Origin: Marisimplicoccus sp964437815
GTDB lineage: Bacteria; Bacteroidota; Bacteroidia; Flavobacteriales; Flavobacteriaceae
Length of the DNA: 36,675 bases
Direction: 5' to 3'
Assembly (NCBI GenBank): GCA_964437815.1
Contig: CAYTIE010000013.1
Coordinates: 1 to 36,675, forward strand
Shown here piece by piece: positions 24,315 to 32,458 of the stretch; the first letter of the stretch is position 1; each line of letters opens with the position of its first letter. Under the pieces are notes generated by a model. That model saw nothing but the letters and a program-made list of their open reading frames with translations, did no database searches and was not told where the DNA came from. The position numbers were made by a program, and so were the translations under genes.

Positions 24315-25609
24315 TATATTCCAAAATCATCAAATCTGACGTTTTCAGGTGGAACTCCAAAGTCTTCTGCCATTTTTGCAACAGCCAGATTCATCAAGGG
24401 AGGACCACAATAATAGACTTCTATGTCTTCAGGAGAGTCGTGTTTTGATAAATATTGATCAATAACAACTTGGTGAATAAATCCAATAAATCCATCTCCT
24501 TCCCCATCAAGAGATTTTTTAATCTTCCAATTATCTTCTTCCACAGGTTCAGATAGAGCAATGTAAAATTTAAAATTTGGAAAATCTTTTTCCAAGTCTC
24601 TAAAGTGATCAATATAGAAGAGTTCTCTTCTTGATCTACCTCCATACCAAAAAGTTACTTTTCTTCCAGTTTTTATTGTTTTAAATAGTTGATAAAGATG
24701 AGACCTCATTGGAGCCATTCCAGCACCTCCACCCACATATAACATTTCTGCTTCAGAATCATTAATAAAGAAATCACCATAAGGACCAGAAATAGTTACT
24801 ATATCTCCAGGTTTTTTAGAAAAAATATAAGAAGATGCTATACCTGGATTAACAGACATCCATTCATTTTTCTTTCCATCCCATGGGGGAGTTGCAATTC
24901 TAACATTTAGCATAATCTCTTTACCTTCTGCGGGGTAGGAAGCCATTGAATATGCTCTTTCAACATTTTCTGTATTTTTCATAGTAAGAGGCCAAAGATT
25001 AAATTTATCCCATTCCAACTTAAATTTATCAGGATCATCAGGATGTTCATCAGGATGTGAAGTAATATCTATTTCTTTATAATCTACTTTACAATCTGGG
25101 ATTTCAATCTGAATATATCCACCTGCCTTGTAGTCCATTTCCTCAGGGATTTCAATTACTAGTTCTTTTATAAAAGATGCCACATTATAATTCCTAAGTA
25201 CTTTAGCCTCCCATTTTTTTATACCAAAAACTTCTTCAGGCACATTTATTTTCATATTGTCTTTAACCTTAACTTGGCATCCAAGCCTCCAGCCTTCTGA
25301 TATTTCTTTCCTAGTAAAATAAGGAACCTCAGTTGGTAAGATTTCTCCTCCTCCTTCTAAAACTTGGCATTTACACTGAACACATGTTCCTCCTCCACCG
25401 CAAGCAGAGGGTAAAAATATTTTATTATTCCCTAGAGTAGTTAGAAGCGTATTTCCTGAAGAAACTTCAACATCTTTCTCATTGTTTATTAATATATTAA
25501 CTGGTCCAGAAGAAACTAACTTTGACTTAGCATAAAGTAACATTGAAACTAATACTAGGGTAACTAGCAGAAGTCCTAAAGTGCTTGCAATTATTACTTC
25601 AATATTCAT
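24314..25609 (-). CDS. nqrF: Na+-NQR subunit F (NADH dehydrogenase module)
   Basis: A 431-residue entry subunit of the sodium pump. It has an N-terminal transmembrane helix (about 5-27), a [2Fe-2S] ferredoxin domain with the four Cys in PSACGGGGTCVQCKCQVL and RLGCQVKV (about 69-112), an FAD domain with RAYSMASYPAEG (about 217), and an NADH domain with YVGGGAGMAPMRSHLYQLF (about 285-303) and the C-terminal YYCGPPLMN...FDDFGI. It passes electrons from NADH to FAD to the 2Fe-2S centre and on to NqrD/E. It lies at the end of the nqr block, 6 nt after nqrE. Confidence 0.97.
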   Translation of the reverse strand: MNIEVIIASTLGLLLVTLVLVSMLLYAKSKLVSSGPVNILINNEKDVEVSSGNTLLTTLGNNKIFLPSACGGGGTCVQCKCQVLEGGGEILPTEVPYFTRKEISEGWRLGCQVKVKDNMKINVPEEVFGIKKWEAKVLRNYNVASFIKELVIEIPEEMDYKAGGYIQIEIPDCKVDYKEIDITSHPDEHPDDPDKFKLEWDKFNLWPLTMKNTENVERAYSMASYPAEGKEIMLNVRIATPPWDGKKNEWMSVNPGIASSYIFSKKPGDIVTISGPYGDFFINDSEAEMLYVGGGAGMAPMRSHLYQLFKTIKTGRKVTFWYGGRSRRELFYIDHFRDLEKDFPNFKFYIALSEPVEEDNWKIKKSLDGEGDGFIGFIHQVVIDQYLSKHDSPEDIEVYYCGPPLMNLAVAKMAEDFGVPPENVRFDDFGI

Positions 25610-25615
25610 TTCAAA

Positions 25616-26233
25616 TTATATTTTAATTCCCATAAAACTCATGAATCCAAATGCCATTAAACCACAGATTATGAAAGTTATTCCAAGACCTTTAAGTGGT
25701 TCAGGTATGTTTGAATACCTTATTTTCTCTCTTATTGATGCAATAGCTAAAATAGCGAGGAAAAACCCAATACCAGACCCTAGTCCATAGACTGATGACT
25801 CAAATACATTAATGAAGTCTTTCGTTTGCATAAATAATGAGCCCCCAAGAATAGCACAATTAACTGCTATTAATGGTAAAAATATTCCAAGTTCACTATA
25901 TAATCTTGGAGAAAACTTTTCAATAATCATCTCAACTAATTGTACCATAGATGCAATAACAGCAATAAACATAATAAAGGTTAAAAAATCTAGATTCACA
26001 TCCTGATACTGTGGGCCTATCCATGTCAAAGCTCCGGGTTTTAAGAGATATTCATTCAATAAGTAATTAATAGGAACTGTAATTGTCAAAACAAAAATTA
26101 CTGCACCTCCTAAACCCACTGCAGTTTTAACAGTTTTTGATACTGCTAGATATGAGCACATTCCCAGAAAATATGCAAACACCATATTTTCAATAAATAT
26201 ACTTTTAACAAAAATGTTTAATAAATCTTCCAT
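25616..26233 (-). CDS. nqrE: Na+-NQR subunit E
   Basis: A 205-residue six-helix membrane subunit, homologous to NqrD and RnfA. Two conserved Cys in half-repeat positions, FLGMCSYLAVS (about residue 26) and AVNCAILGGSLFM (about 119), would pair with the NqrD cysteines to hold the intramembrane [2Fe-2S] centre known from Vibrio Na+-NQR structures. Helices are clear, for example FLTFIMFIAVIASMVQLVEM and IGFFLAILAIASIREKI. It is immediately adjacent to nqrD (0 nt between). Confidence 0.96.
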   Translation of the reverse strand: MEDLLNIFVKSIFIENMVFAYFLGMCSYLAVSKTVKTAVGLGGAVIFVLTITVPINYLLNEYLLKPGALTWIGPQYQDVNLDFLTFIMFIAVIASMVQLVEMIIEKFSPRLYSELGIFLPLIAVNCAILGGSLFMQTKDFINVFESSVYGLGSGIGFFLAILAIASIREKIRYSNIPEPLKGLGITFIICGLMAFGFMSFMGIKI

Positions 26234-26881
26234 TTAATCTTTCTCAATTAGTTTCCTATTAAAATATCTCTGTATCCATATATAAACTCCAACTACAATT
26301 AACGCCATAGGTGATAAAAGCATCAAGCCATTATCTGTATAACCTAAGTCATAAATAAATTGGGGAATTACGGGTACTCCAAATAACTCACCAGAACCAA
26401 AAAGTTCTCTAATAAATGCCACTACAATAAGTATCCAACCATAACCTAATGCATTACCAACTCCATCTAAAAATGATTTCCAAACTCCATTTCCTAGTGC
26501 AAATGCTTCAAGTCTTCCCATTACAATACAGTTAGTTATTATCAAACCAATAAAAATTGATAATTGCTTACTTACATCATATGCATAAGCTTTTAAAAAT
26601 TGATCAACTATTGCAACCAAAGATGCAATTACTACCAATTGCACGATTATCCTAATCCTATTAGGTATGATGTTTCTTAAAATTGAAACTATCATATTAC
26701 TTGATCCCATGACAAAGATTACAGATAGAGTCATTACAACTGCAGGCTCTAATTTAACAGTAATAGCTAAAGCAGAGCATATTCCCAAAACTTGAACAGT
26801 AATAGGATTATTATCATCCAAAGGATCCGTTAATAACGCTCTATTTTGTTTAGAAAAAAGTTTTTCTTTGTCCTTACTCAT
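26234..26881 (-). CDS. nqrD: Na+-NQR subunit D
   Basis: A 215-residue polytopic subunit. Its two conserved Cys are in TVQVLGICSALAITVKLEP (about 33) and IIVTNCIVMGRLEAFALGNG-type context (here GLIITNCIVMGRLEAF, about 117), matching the NqrD ligands of the membrane iron-sulfur centre. Other NqrD signatures are SNMIVSILRNIIPNRIRIIV and GNALGYGWILIVVAFIRELFG (in parts). It overlaps nqrC by 8 nt and is followed directly by nqrE. Confidence 0.96.
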   Translation of the reverse strand: MSKDKEKLFSKQNRALLTDPLDDNNPITVQVLGICSALAITVKLEPAVVMTLSVIFVMGSSNMIVSILRNIIPNRIRIIVQLVVIASLVAIVDQFLKAYAYDVSKQLSIFIGLIITNCIVMGRLEAFALGNGVWKSFLDGVGNALGYGWILIVVAFIRELFGSGELFGVPVIPQFIYDLGYTDNGLMLLSPMALIVVGVYIWIQRYFNRKLIEKD

Positions 26882-27590
26882 TAGTTATATTATTAAAATA
26901 TTGCAAATAGTTTTCTAATCTTTCTTTAATCATATCAGAAACTCCATCACCAGTAATTGTAGCGCCTGAAATAGCATCAACTTCATTATCATTCTTATCA
27001 ATATTTTCAGGGTCATTATTTTTCTTTGTAACATATACTCCAACAAAGTCTCCATTATTGTTTAGTATTTTCTCATCAACAAAACTATTTATAAACCAAT
27101 CTTCTGTTATTTCAGCACCTAATCCTGCTGTCTCAGCTTGATGACCAAATGAAACTCCTTTGATAGTATTATTGTCTCCTTTAAGTGCTATATATCCCCA
27201 AATTGCATTCCAAAGACCATTCCCTCTTAGGGGAATAATATAGTATTTATTATCATCAACATTAGCTATATAAAGTGGGAATCTTTGGGTATTAATATCT
27301 TTTTTTATTTCTAAAGCTAAATCTATATTAAAAGCACTAACTGTATTATCTATTTCACCAATGTTTGTTAAAGATAATTCTTCAATTATATATTGATTAT
27401 AGAGATCTTCTGATTCATCTCTTGTAACATTAACTCCTACAGCAGACAAAATATTTTGCATTTTCTCTTTTTTAATATTATCAACTTTTAGCTCTTTTAG
27501 TGACTCTGATGTAAATGATAAAACAAATGCAATAGTAATTACCATAACTCCTGCAAATAAAAATGTATGTCTATTAGAATCTCTATTCAT
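26874..27590 (-). CDS. nqrC: Na+-NQR subunit C (covalent FMN)
   Basis: A 238-residue subunit with one N-terminal transmembrane helix (about 9-27, TFLFAGVMVITIAFVLSF) and a periplasmic FMN-binding domain. The flavinylation motif is intact: DAISGATITGDG with acceptor Thr211, the target of ApbE encoded at the end of this operon. The segment GNGLWNAIWGYIALKGDNNT and GVSFGHQAETAGLGAEI are typical of NqrC/RnfG FMN-binding domains. It shares 1 nt with nqrB. Confidence 0.97.
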   Translation of the reverse strand: MNRDSNRHTFLFAGVMVITIAFVLSFTSESLKELKVDNIKKEKMQNILSAVGVNVTRDESEDLYNQYIIEELSLTNIGEIDNTVSAFNIDLALEIKKDINTQRFPLYIANVDDNKYYIIPLRGNGLWNAIWGYIALKGDNNTIKGVSFGHQAETAGLGAEITEDWFINSFVDEKILNNNGDFVGVYVTKKNNDPENIDKNDNEVDAISGATITGDGVSDMIKERLENYLQYFNNITNE

Positions 27591-28747
27591 TATACTGTTT
27601 GAACTTTAATTTTTTCCCATCGTTTCTTTCTTTTATTTATGTTTGATTGAATAACATAATGATCAATAGTAGGAGCAAAAACATTCATTAATAGTATTGC
27701 CAACATAACACCTTCAGGATATGCAGGATTAAATACCCTTATTAAAATACACAATGCCCCTATAAGAAATCCATAAATCCATTTTCCTCTTTGTGTTTGA
27801 GCAGCCGATACTGGGTCAGTAGCCATAAATACTATTCCAAATGCAAATCCACCAACAATTAGGTGATTATACCATTCAAAGCTCATAAGATCATTTGCAC
27901 CCCATAAGTTAAAAAGAAATCCAACTAATGATGCACCAATAATACTACTTAACATGATTCTCCAGCTTCCTACCCCTGTATATAATAAAAGAGCAGCTCC
28001 TATTAGTACAAATAAAACGGAAGTTTCAGCAACAGATCCTGGAATAGAACCCCAAAACATTTGCATTGATGAGTAATCAATATTTTGTCCTCCAGCTAAA
28101 GCACCAAGTATTGTTTCCCCAGAAATAGCATCTATATTAGAAGCTTCTGAAACCCATACTTTATCACCAGACATATATGTAGGATATGCAAAAAAAGCAA
28201 ATGCTCTAGCAGTCAATGCAGGATTAAGTATATTCATTCCTGTTCCTCCAAAAGCCTCTTTACCAATAAGCACTGCAAAGACTACCGAAATAGCTAACAT
28301 CCAAAGTGGCATGTCAACAGGCATTATCATTGGGATAAGCAGACCCGTAACTAGATACCCTTCATTAACTGGATGTCCCCTGTATACTGCAAATCCAAAT
28401 TCAATAGAAAGACCTACCACGTATGATACAATTATCATAGGAAGGATCTTATATAATCCATGAAGAAATGCATCTAAGAAGGTAAATTCTAATCCAGTCT
28501 GAATAAAGTATTGGTATCCTGTATTGTATATACCATATAATAATGCTGGAATAAGTGCAATTATAACAGTTACCATTGTTCTTTTTAGATCAACAGCATC
28601 TCTTATATGAGAGCCAGATTTTGTAGTATGATTTGGAACAAATAAAAATGTCTCAAAAGCATCAAATGCAGGATAAAACCTTTCAAATTTCCCCCCTTTT
28701 TCAAAAGGCTTTTTAATCTTATCTAAGTTTTTTCTTATAAAATTCAT
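27590..28747 (-). CDS. nqrB: Na+-NQR subunit B (Na+ channel, flavin subunit)
   Basis: A 385-residue main membrane subunit with about ten helices, carrying covalent FMN, riboflavin and the Na+ path. Family segments include HTTKSGSHIRDAVDLKRTM near residue 40-58, GYLVTGLLIPMIMPVDMPLW (about 131-150), GKEAFGGTGMNILNPALTARAF in parts, GSIPGSVAETSVLFVLIGA and MATDPVSAAQTQRGKWIYG. The expected flavinylation motif SGAT reads S209-G210-E211-T212 (DAISGETILG): the acceptor Thr is kept but Ala is Glu. Na+-NQR oxidises NADH, reduces quinone and exports Na+, which fits a marine lifestyle. It is 1 nt from nqrA. Confidence 0.96.
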   Translation of the reverse strand: MNFIRKNLDKIKKPFEKGGKFERFYPAFDAFETFLFVPNHTTKSGSHIRDAVDLKRTMVTVIIALIPALLYGIYNTGYQYFIQTGLEFTFLDAFLHGLYKILPMIIVSYVVGLSIEFGFAVYRGHPVNEGYLVTGLLIPMIMPVDMPLWMLAISVVFAVLIGKEAFGGTGMNILNPALTARAFAFFAYPTYMSGDKVWVSEASNIDAISGETILGALAGGQNIDYSSMQMFWGSIPGSVAETSVLFVLIGAALLLYTGVGSWRIMLSSIIGASLVGFLFNLWGANDLMSFEWYNHLIVGGFAFGIVFMATDPVSAAQTQRGKWIYGFLIGALCILIRVFNPAYPEGVMLAILLMNVFAPTIDHYVIQSNINKRKKRWEKIKVQTV

Positions 28748-28748
28748 T

Positions 28749-30092
28749 TTATCCTACCTCTTTTAACATTAATTGAATTCCTTCTTTAATTATTTCTTGA
28801 GCCTCTATTTTTGAGGTATTGGAATAATCTATAAGTCCAAAGTCTTCAGGTATAACCTCATAAATTCCCAATTGTTCCATTTTTTCAATATCCTTAATCA
28901 TACATGCCTTTAATAATTGCATTGGATATATATCCATTGGGAAAAATTTTTCCATTTCACCAGTAACAACTATAGCTCTTTCATCTCCATTTAGATTAGT
29001 ATTAAACTTTTTATTCTTAGAAAAAAGCCATGAAAATGATGTTCTTGAAAAACTTGGAATATGATTGTCTTTAAATGGAAGCCATCCAAACATTCTATAT
29101 TGATTTCCTTCTTCTATAACACTAAAAATGTTATTGTAATAACCTATATAACCATCAAAATCAACTTTACAACCAGTTAAGGGGTCTCCATTTATATACC
29201 TATTTCCTGTATAATTATCTATATCCCTTTCTGACAATATTGAAGATATCTTATTACCTATTTGTGATTTATAATATTTAGGATTTTTTACTGAAGACCC
29301 TGAAACTGCAATAGTTCTAGTAGGATTAAAGTTACCTGTTCTAAAAAAACTTCCAATATTAGCCATGTCTTCAGGATTAATTACCCATAGAATTTCACCT
29401 ATATTTATTGGATTAATCTTATTTATTTGAAAACTAACATTACCTGAAGGATGTTTTCCATTTATATTGATTATATCTATATTATTTACATTAGAAAAAA
29501 TAGATTCTTTATTGGCACTAGTTGTTAGCGTTATAGGCTTACCTATAATTTTAGACATAACATTAACACCATTTTGAAAATCATTCAATCTTTCTTTGAT
29601 AATAAAGTCATAGTCAACATCATATGGAGCAGTAGAGTGTGTTGATACAAAAATCGCCTTAGGCATCTTATTAGTTCTAGCAATAATGTTGTAAGGCCTT
29701 TGACGAATGTATGGCCACGATCCAGACTCTAGAAGAAGTGATATTATTTTCTGATTTGTTAATTTTTCATTTATTTCATGTCTTACTTTCTCATCACCAT
29801 CTTTATCTATTACTACCTTCAAAATTTTTCTTTTCTCTCCCCTATCTATAGATTTAACAATACCTGAAACAGGTGATACTATTACAATTTTTTCATCATT
29901 TTTATCATGAAATATTGGAGTACCTACCTTAAGTCTATCTCCTTCTTTAACCATCATCCTTGGAATAAGAGAGAAAAAATCATCCGGATAAATTGCAAAA
30001 GTCGAGCTATGTTTAGCTATCTCTATTTCTTTAGAAGCTACTCCAGTTAGGGCAAGATTCGCACCATTTTTGATGCTTATGTCTTTTGACAT
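28749..30092 (-). CDS. nqrA: Na+-NQR subunit A
   Basis: A 447-residue peripheral cytoplasmic subunit, first gene of the nqr operon. The N-terminal barrel-sandwich begins KNGANLALTGVASKEIE and continues VKEGDRLKVGTPIFHDKNDE and VSPVSGIVKSIDRGEKRKI (about 73-91). The Rossmann-like middle has RPYNIIARTNKMPKAIFVST-type sequence, WVINPEDMANIGSFFRTGNF and the GDPLTGCKVDFDGYIGYYNN stretch in parts. The C-terminus includes RAIVVTGEMEKFFPMDIYPM. No cofactor-binding Cys cluster is expected. The promoter box TAAATTTG lies 22 nt upstream. Confidence 0.96.
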   Translation of the reverse strand: MSKDISIKNGANLALTGVASKEIEIAKHSSTFAIYPDDFFSLIPRMMVKEGDRLKVGTPIFHDKNDEKIVIVSPVSGIVKSIDRGEKRKILKVVIDKDGDEKVRHEINEKLTNQKIISLLLESGSWPYIRQRPYNIIARTNKMPKAIFVSTHSTAPYDVDYDFIIKERLNDFQNGVNVMSKIIGKPITLTTSANKESIFSNVNNIDIININGKHPSGNVSFQINKINPINIGEILWVINPEDMANIGSFFRTGNFNPTRTIAVSGSSVKNPKYYKSQIGNKISSILSERDIDNYTGNRYINGDPLTGCKVDFDGYIGYYNNIFSVIEEGNQYRMFGWLPFKDNHIPSFSRTSFSWLFSKNKKFNTNLNGDERAIVVTGEMEKFFPMDIYPMQLLKACMIKDIEKMEQLGIYEVIPEDFGLIDYSNTSKIEAQEIIKEGIQLMLKEVG

Positions 30093-30114
30093 GAAAAACT
30101 GAAATTTTATGAGT

Positions 30115-30122
30115 CAAATTTA
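30115..30122 (-). promoter_or_regulatory. Predicted -7 promoter box (TAAATTTG) of the nqrABCDEF-apbE operon
   Basis: On the minus strand TAAATTTG matches TAnnTTTG exactly, 22 nt before the nqrA ATG. No clean -33 TTTG at 19-21 nt; a T-rich run lies there. The 111-nt gap 30093-30203 also drives divergent pruA, for which only the variant TAAATTTA is visible about 18 nt before its ATG. I see no hairpin or operator-like palindrome in this gap. Confidence 0.5.
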
Positions 30123-30203
30123 CTACAATCCAATCAAGAAAAAAAGCTATTTTTATTAAATTATTAAGTATTTAAAACTAAATTTATAATTCAATCAAAA
30201 GTC

Positions 30204-31829
30204 ATGAATAATTCAATAGCAAGTGTTCCATTCCCTAAAAATGAACCCATAAGAGATTATGAACCTAATAGTGAGGAAAAGAAATCTGTTTTAAAAACAT
30301 ATCAAAAATTAAAGCAATCAAATATTGATGTTCCTATGTGGATTAATGGTAAGTCTGTTAGAAGTTCTAAATCACGAAACATGTCTCCTCCTCATAATCA
30401 TAAACATAGTTTGGGTAAATATTATTTAGCGGAAAAAAAGCATGTGCAATTAGCTATTAAATCGGCATTAAATGCTAAAGAAAAATGGTCTAATATGCCT
30501 TGGGAAGAAAGAGCTGCAATATTTCTTAAAGCAGCTGAACTTATTGCTGGACCTTATAGAGATAAAATAAATGCTGCAACAATGCTTGCTCAATCTAAAA
30601 CAATATTTCAAGCTGAAATTGATGCTGCTTGTGAATTAATTGATTTCTTGAAATTTAATGTCCATAGTATGCAACATATATACAGCCAACAACCAAAGTC
30701 TGATTCTGGAGTTTGGAATAGGTTGACTTATAGGCCTCTGGAAGGTTTTGTATATGCCATAACACCTTTTAATTTTACTGCAATATCAGGAAATCTTCCT
30801 GGAAGTGCTGCAATGATGGGTAATACAGTTGTATGGAAACCAAGTGATCATCAAATTTTTTCAGCTAAAATTGTAATTGATGTTTTTAAAGAAGCTGGTC
30901 TACCAGATGGAGTAATCAATGCAGTATACGGCGATCCTGAAATGATAACTGATACTATCTTAAAATCAAAACATTTTGCAGGAATCCATTTCACAGGTTC
31001 AACAACAGTTTTCAAAGGATTGTGGAAAAAAATAGGAGCAAAAATTGATGATTTTATTTCATACCCTAGAATAGTAGGAGAAACAGGAGGTAAAGATTTT
31101 ATTATTGCACACAAATCAGCAAAAATTGATGAGTTAGTAACTGCAATAGTAAGAGGAGCATTTGAATTTCAAGGTCAAAAATGCTCTGCTGCATCAAGAG
31201 TATATATTCCAAAATCTATTTCTAAAAAAGTTCTTAGTAAACTAAAAAAACAGATTACTACAATTAAGATGGGTAGTCCTGAGAATTTTGAAAATTTTAT
31301 GACCGCTGTAATTCATGAAAATTCATATGACAAATTATCAAGAGTAATTAAAAAGGTAAAAAAAGATAAAGATGCTAAAATATTTGTAGGGGGAGGATAT
31401 AGTAAATCTAAAGGTTATTTCATTGAACCTACAGTAGTGACAACATCTAATCCTAAATACTATACAATGGAGAACGAACTTTTTGGACCTATTGTTACCG
31501 TGTATGTTTTTGATGATAATAAATGGGATAAAACTTTAAGTCTAGTAGATGAGACATCTGTGTATGCTTTAACTGGGGCAATCTTTTGTCAGGACAGATA
31601 TATACTAGAACAAAGTGTTCATAAATTAGAGAACTGTGCTGGAAACTTTTATATCAATGATAAATGTACTGGAGCTGTAGTTGGTCAACAACCGTTTGGA
31701 GGTGCCAGAGGATCTGGAACTAATGATAAGGCGGGTTCTTATCTTAATCTTTTGAGATGGGTTTCCCCTAGATTAATTAAAGAGGTATTTGCACCACCTA
31801 AAGATTATAGATATCCATTCATGGGTTAA
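30204..31829 (+). CDS. pruA: L-glutamate gamma-semialdehyde dehydrogenase (1-pyrroline-5-carboxylate dehydrogenase)
   Basis: A 541-residue class 4 aldehyde dehydrogenase that oxidises glutamate semialdehyde to glutamate with NAD+, the second step of proline degradation. Features: GKYYLAEKKHVQLAIKSALN (about 72-91), Asn in ITPFNFTAISGNLPGSAAMM (about 191-210), the NAD motif HFTGSTTVFKGLWKK, the Glu in RIVGETGGKDFIIAH (about 291-305), the catalytic Cys in FEFQGQKCSAASRVYIP (about 322-338), and the P5CDH ending NFYINDKCTGAVVGQQPFGG. There is no PutA-type proline dehydrogenase domain. It is a single-gene unit. Confidence 0.95.
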   Translation: MNNSIASVPFPKNEPIRDYEPNSEEKKSVLKTYQKLKQSNIDVPMWINGKSVRSSKSRNMSPPHNHKHSLGKYYLAEKKHVQLAIKSALNAKEKWSNMPWEERAAIFLKAAELIAGPYRDKINAATMLAQSKTIFQAEIDAACELIDFLKFNVHSMQHIYSQQPKSDSGVWNRLTYRPLEGFVYAITPFNFTAISGNLPGSAAMMGNTVVWKPSDHQIFSAKIVIDVFKEAGLPDGVINAVYGDPEMITDTILKSKHFAGIHFTGSTTVFKGLWKKIGAKIDDFISYPRIVGETGGKDFIIAHKSAKIDELVTAIVRGAFEFQGQKCSAASRVYIPKSISKKVLSKLKKQITTIKMGSPENFENFMTAVIHENSYDKLSRVIKKVKKDKDAKIFVGGGYSKSKGYFIEPTVVTTSNPKYYTMENELFGPIVTVYVFDDNKWDKTLSLVDETSVYALTGAIFCQDRYILEQSVHKLENCAGNFYINDKCTGAVVGQQPFGGARGSGTNDKAGSYLNLLRWVSPRLIKEVFAPPKDYRYPFMG

Positions 31830-31837
31830 ATAATCAA

Positions 31838-32458
31838 TCATTGATAAGGGATATAAACAATTTTTTTAGTTTGAAAAAACTCATGAGGTAAAGATTCAGA
31901 TATATTAAAAACGTTATTTTCTTTAAAATCTTTTAATTCATCCTCTAGGTTTCCACCCTTTAATGAAATTATTCCATTAAGTTTTTCGTTTGAAGATGTG
32001 GGGCTAATATTTTTTTTAACTAATTCGTATAACTTATCCATTCTTGCAACTGCTCTAGATAAAACAAAGTCATATTTATCATTGTGACTTTCTACTCTAT
32101 CATTAATAGCATTTACATTAGATAATGATAACTCATCACAGATTGATTTAACAACATCTATTTTTTTCCCTATACTATCTATTAATGTAAAATTACAGTC
32201 TGGAAAGAAAATGGCTAATGGAATTCCTGGAAATCCCCCACCAGTTCCTACATCTAAAATTCGAGTTGAGCTTCTAAACCGAATAGTATAAACAATTGCC
32301 AAAGAATGAAGAATATGATTAATGAATAAGTTATCTATATCTTTTCTTGATATTAAATTAACTTTTAGATTCCAATAATTATATAGTGGGATTAATTTAT
32401 TAAACTTTTGTATTTGCTCTTGTGATAAATTTGGAAAATATTTTTCTAACTCATTCAA
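31838..32458 (-). CDS. rsmG: 16S rRNA (guanine(527)-N(7))-methyltransferase
   Basis: A 206-residue RsmG that methylates G527 of 16S rRNA near the decoding centre. Seen: YNYWNLKVNLISRKDIDNLF (about 27-46), HILHSLAIVYTIRF, motif I RILDVGTGGGFPGIPLAIFF (about 65-84), SIGKKIDVVKSI, and the SRAVARMDKL motif (about 134-143). The start is TTG at 32458, reading MNELEKYFPNLS as in homologues; no in-frame ATG precedes it. It overlaps the aspC stop by 4 nt and is the last gene of the aromatic operon, an unusual tail for that pathway. Confidence 0.94.
   Translation of the reverse strand: MNELEKYFPNLSQEQIQKFNKLIPLYNYWNLKVNLISRKDIDNLFINHILHSLAIVYTIRFRSSTRILDVGTGGGFPGIPLAIFFPDCNFTLIDSIGKKIDVVKSICDELSLSNVNAINDRVESHNDKYDFVLSRAVARMDKLYELVKKNISPTSSNEKLNGIISLKGGNLEDELKDFKENNVFNISESLPHEFFQTKKIVYIPYQ

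Noticed and set aside
30093..30203. Riboswitch or operator between nqrA and pruA
   Set aside because: The gap is AT-rich without stable hairpins or palindromes; only promoter-like boxes are visible.
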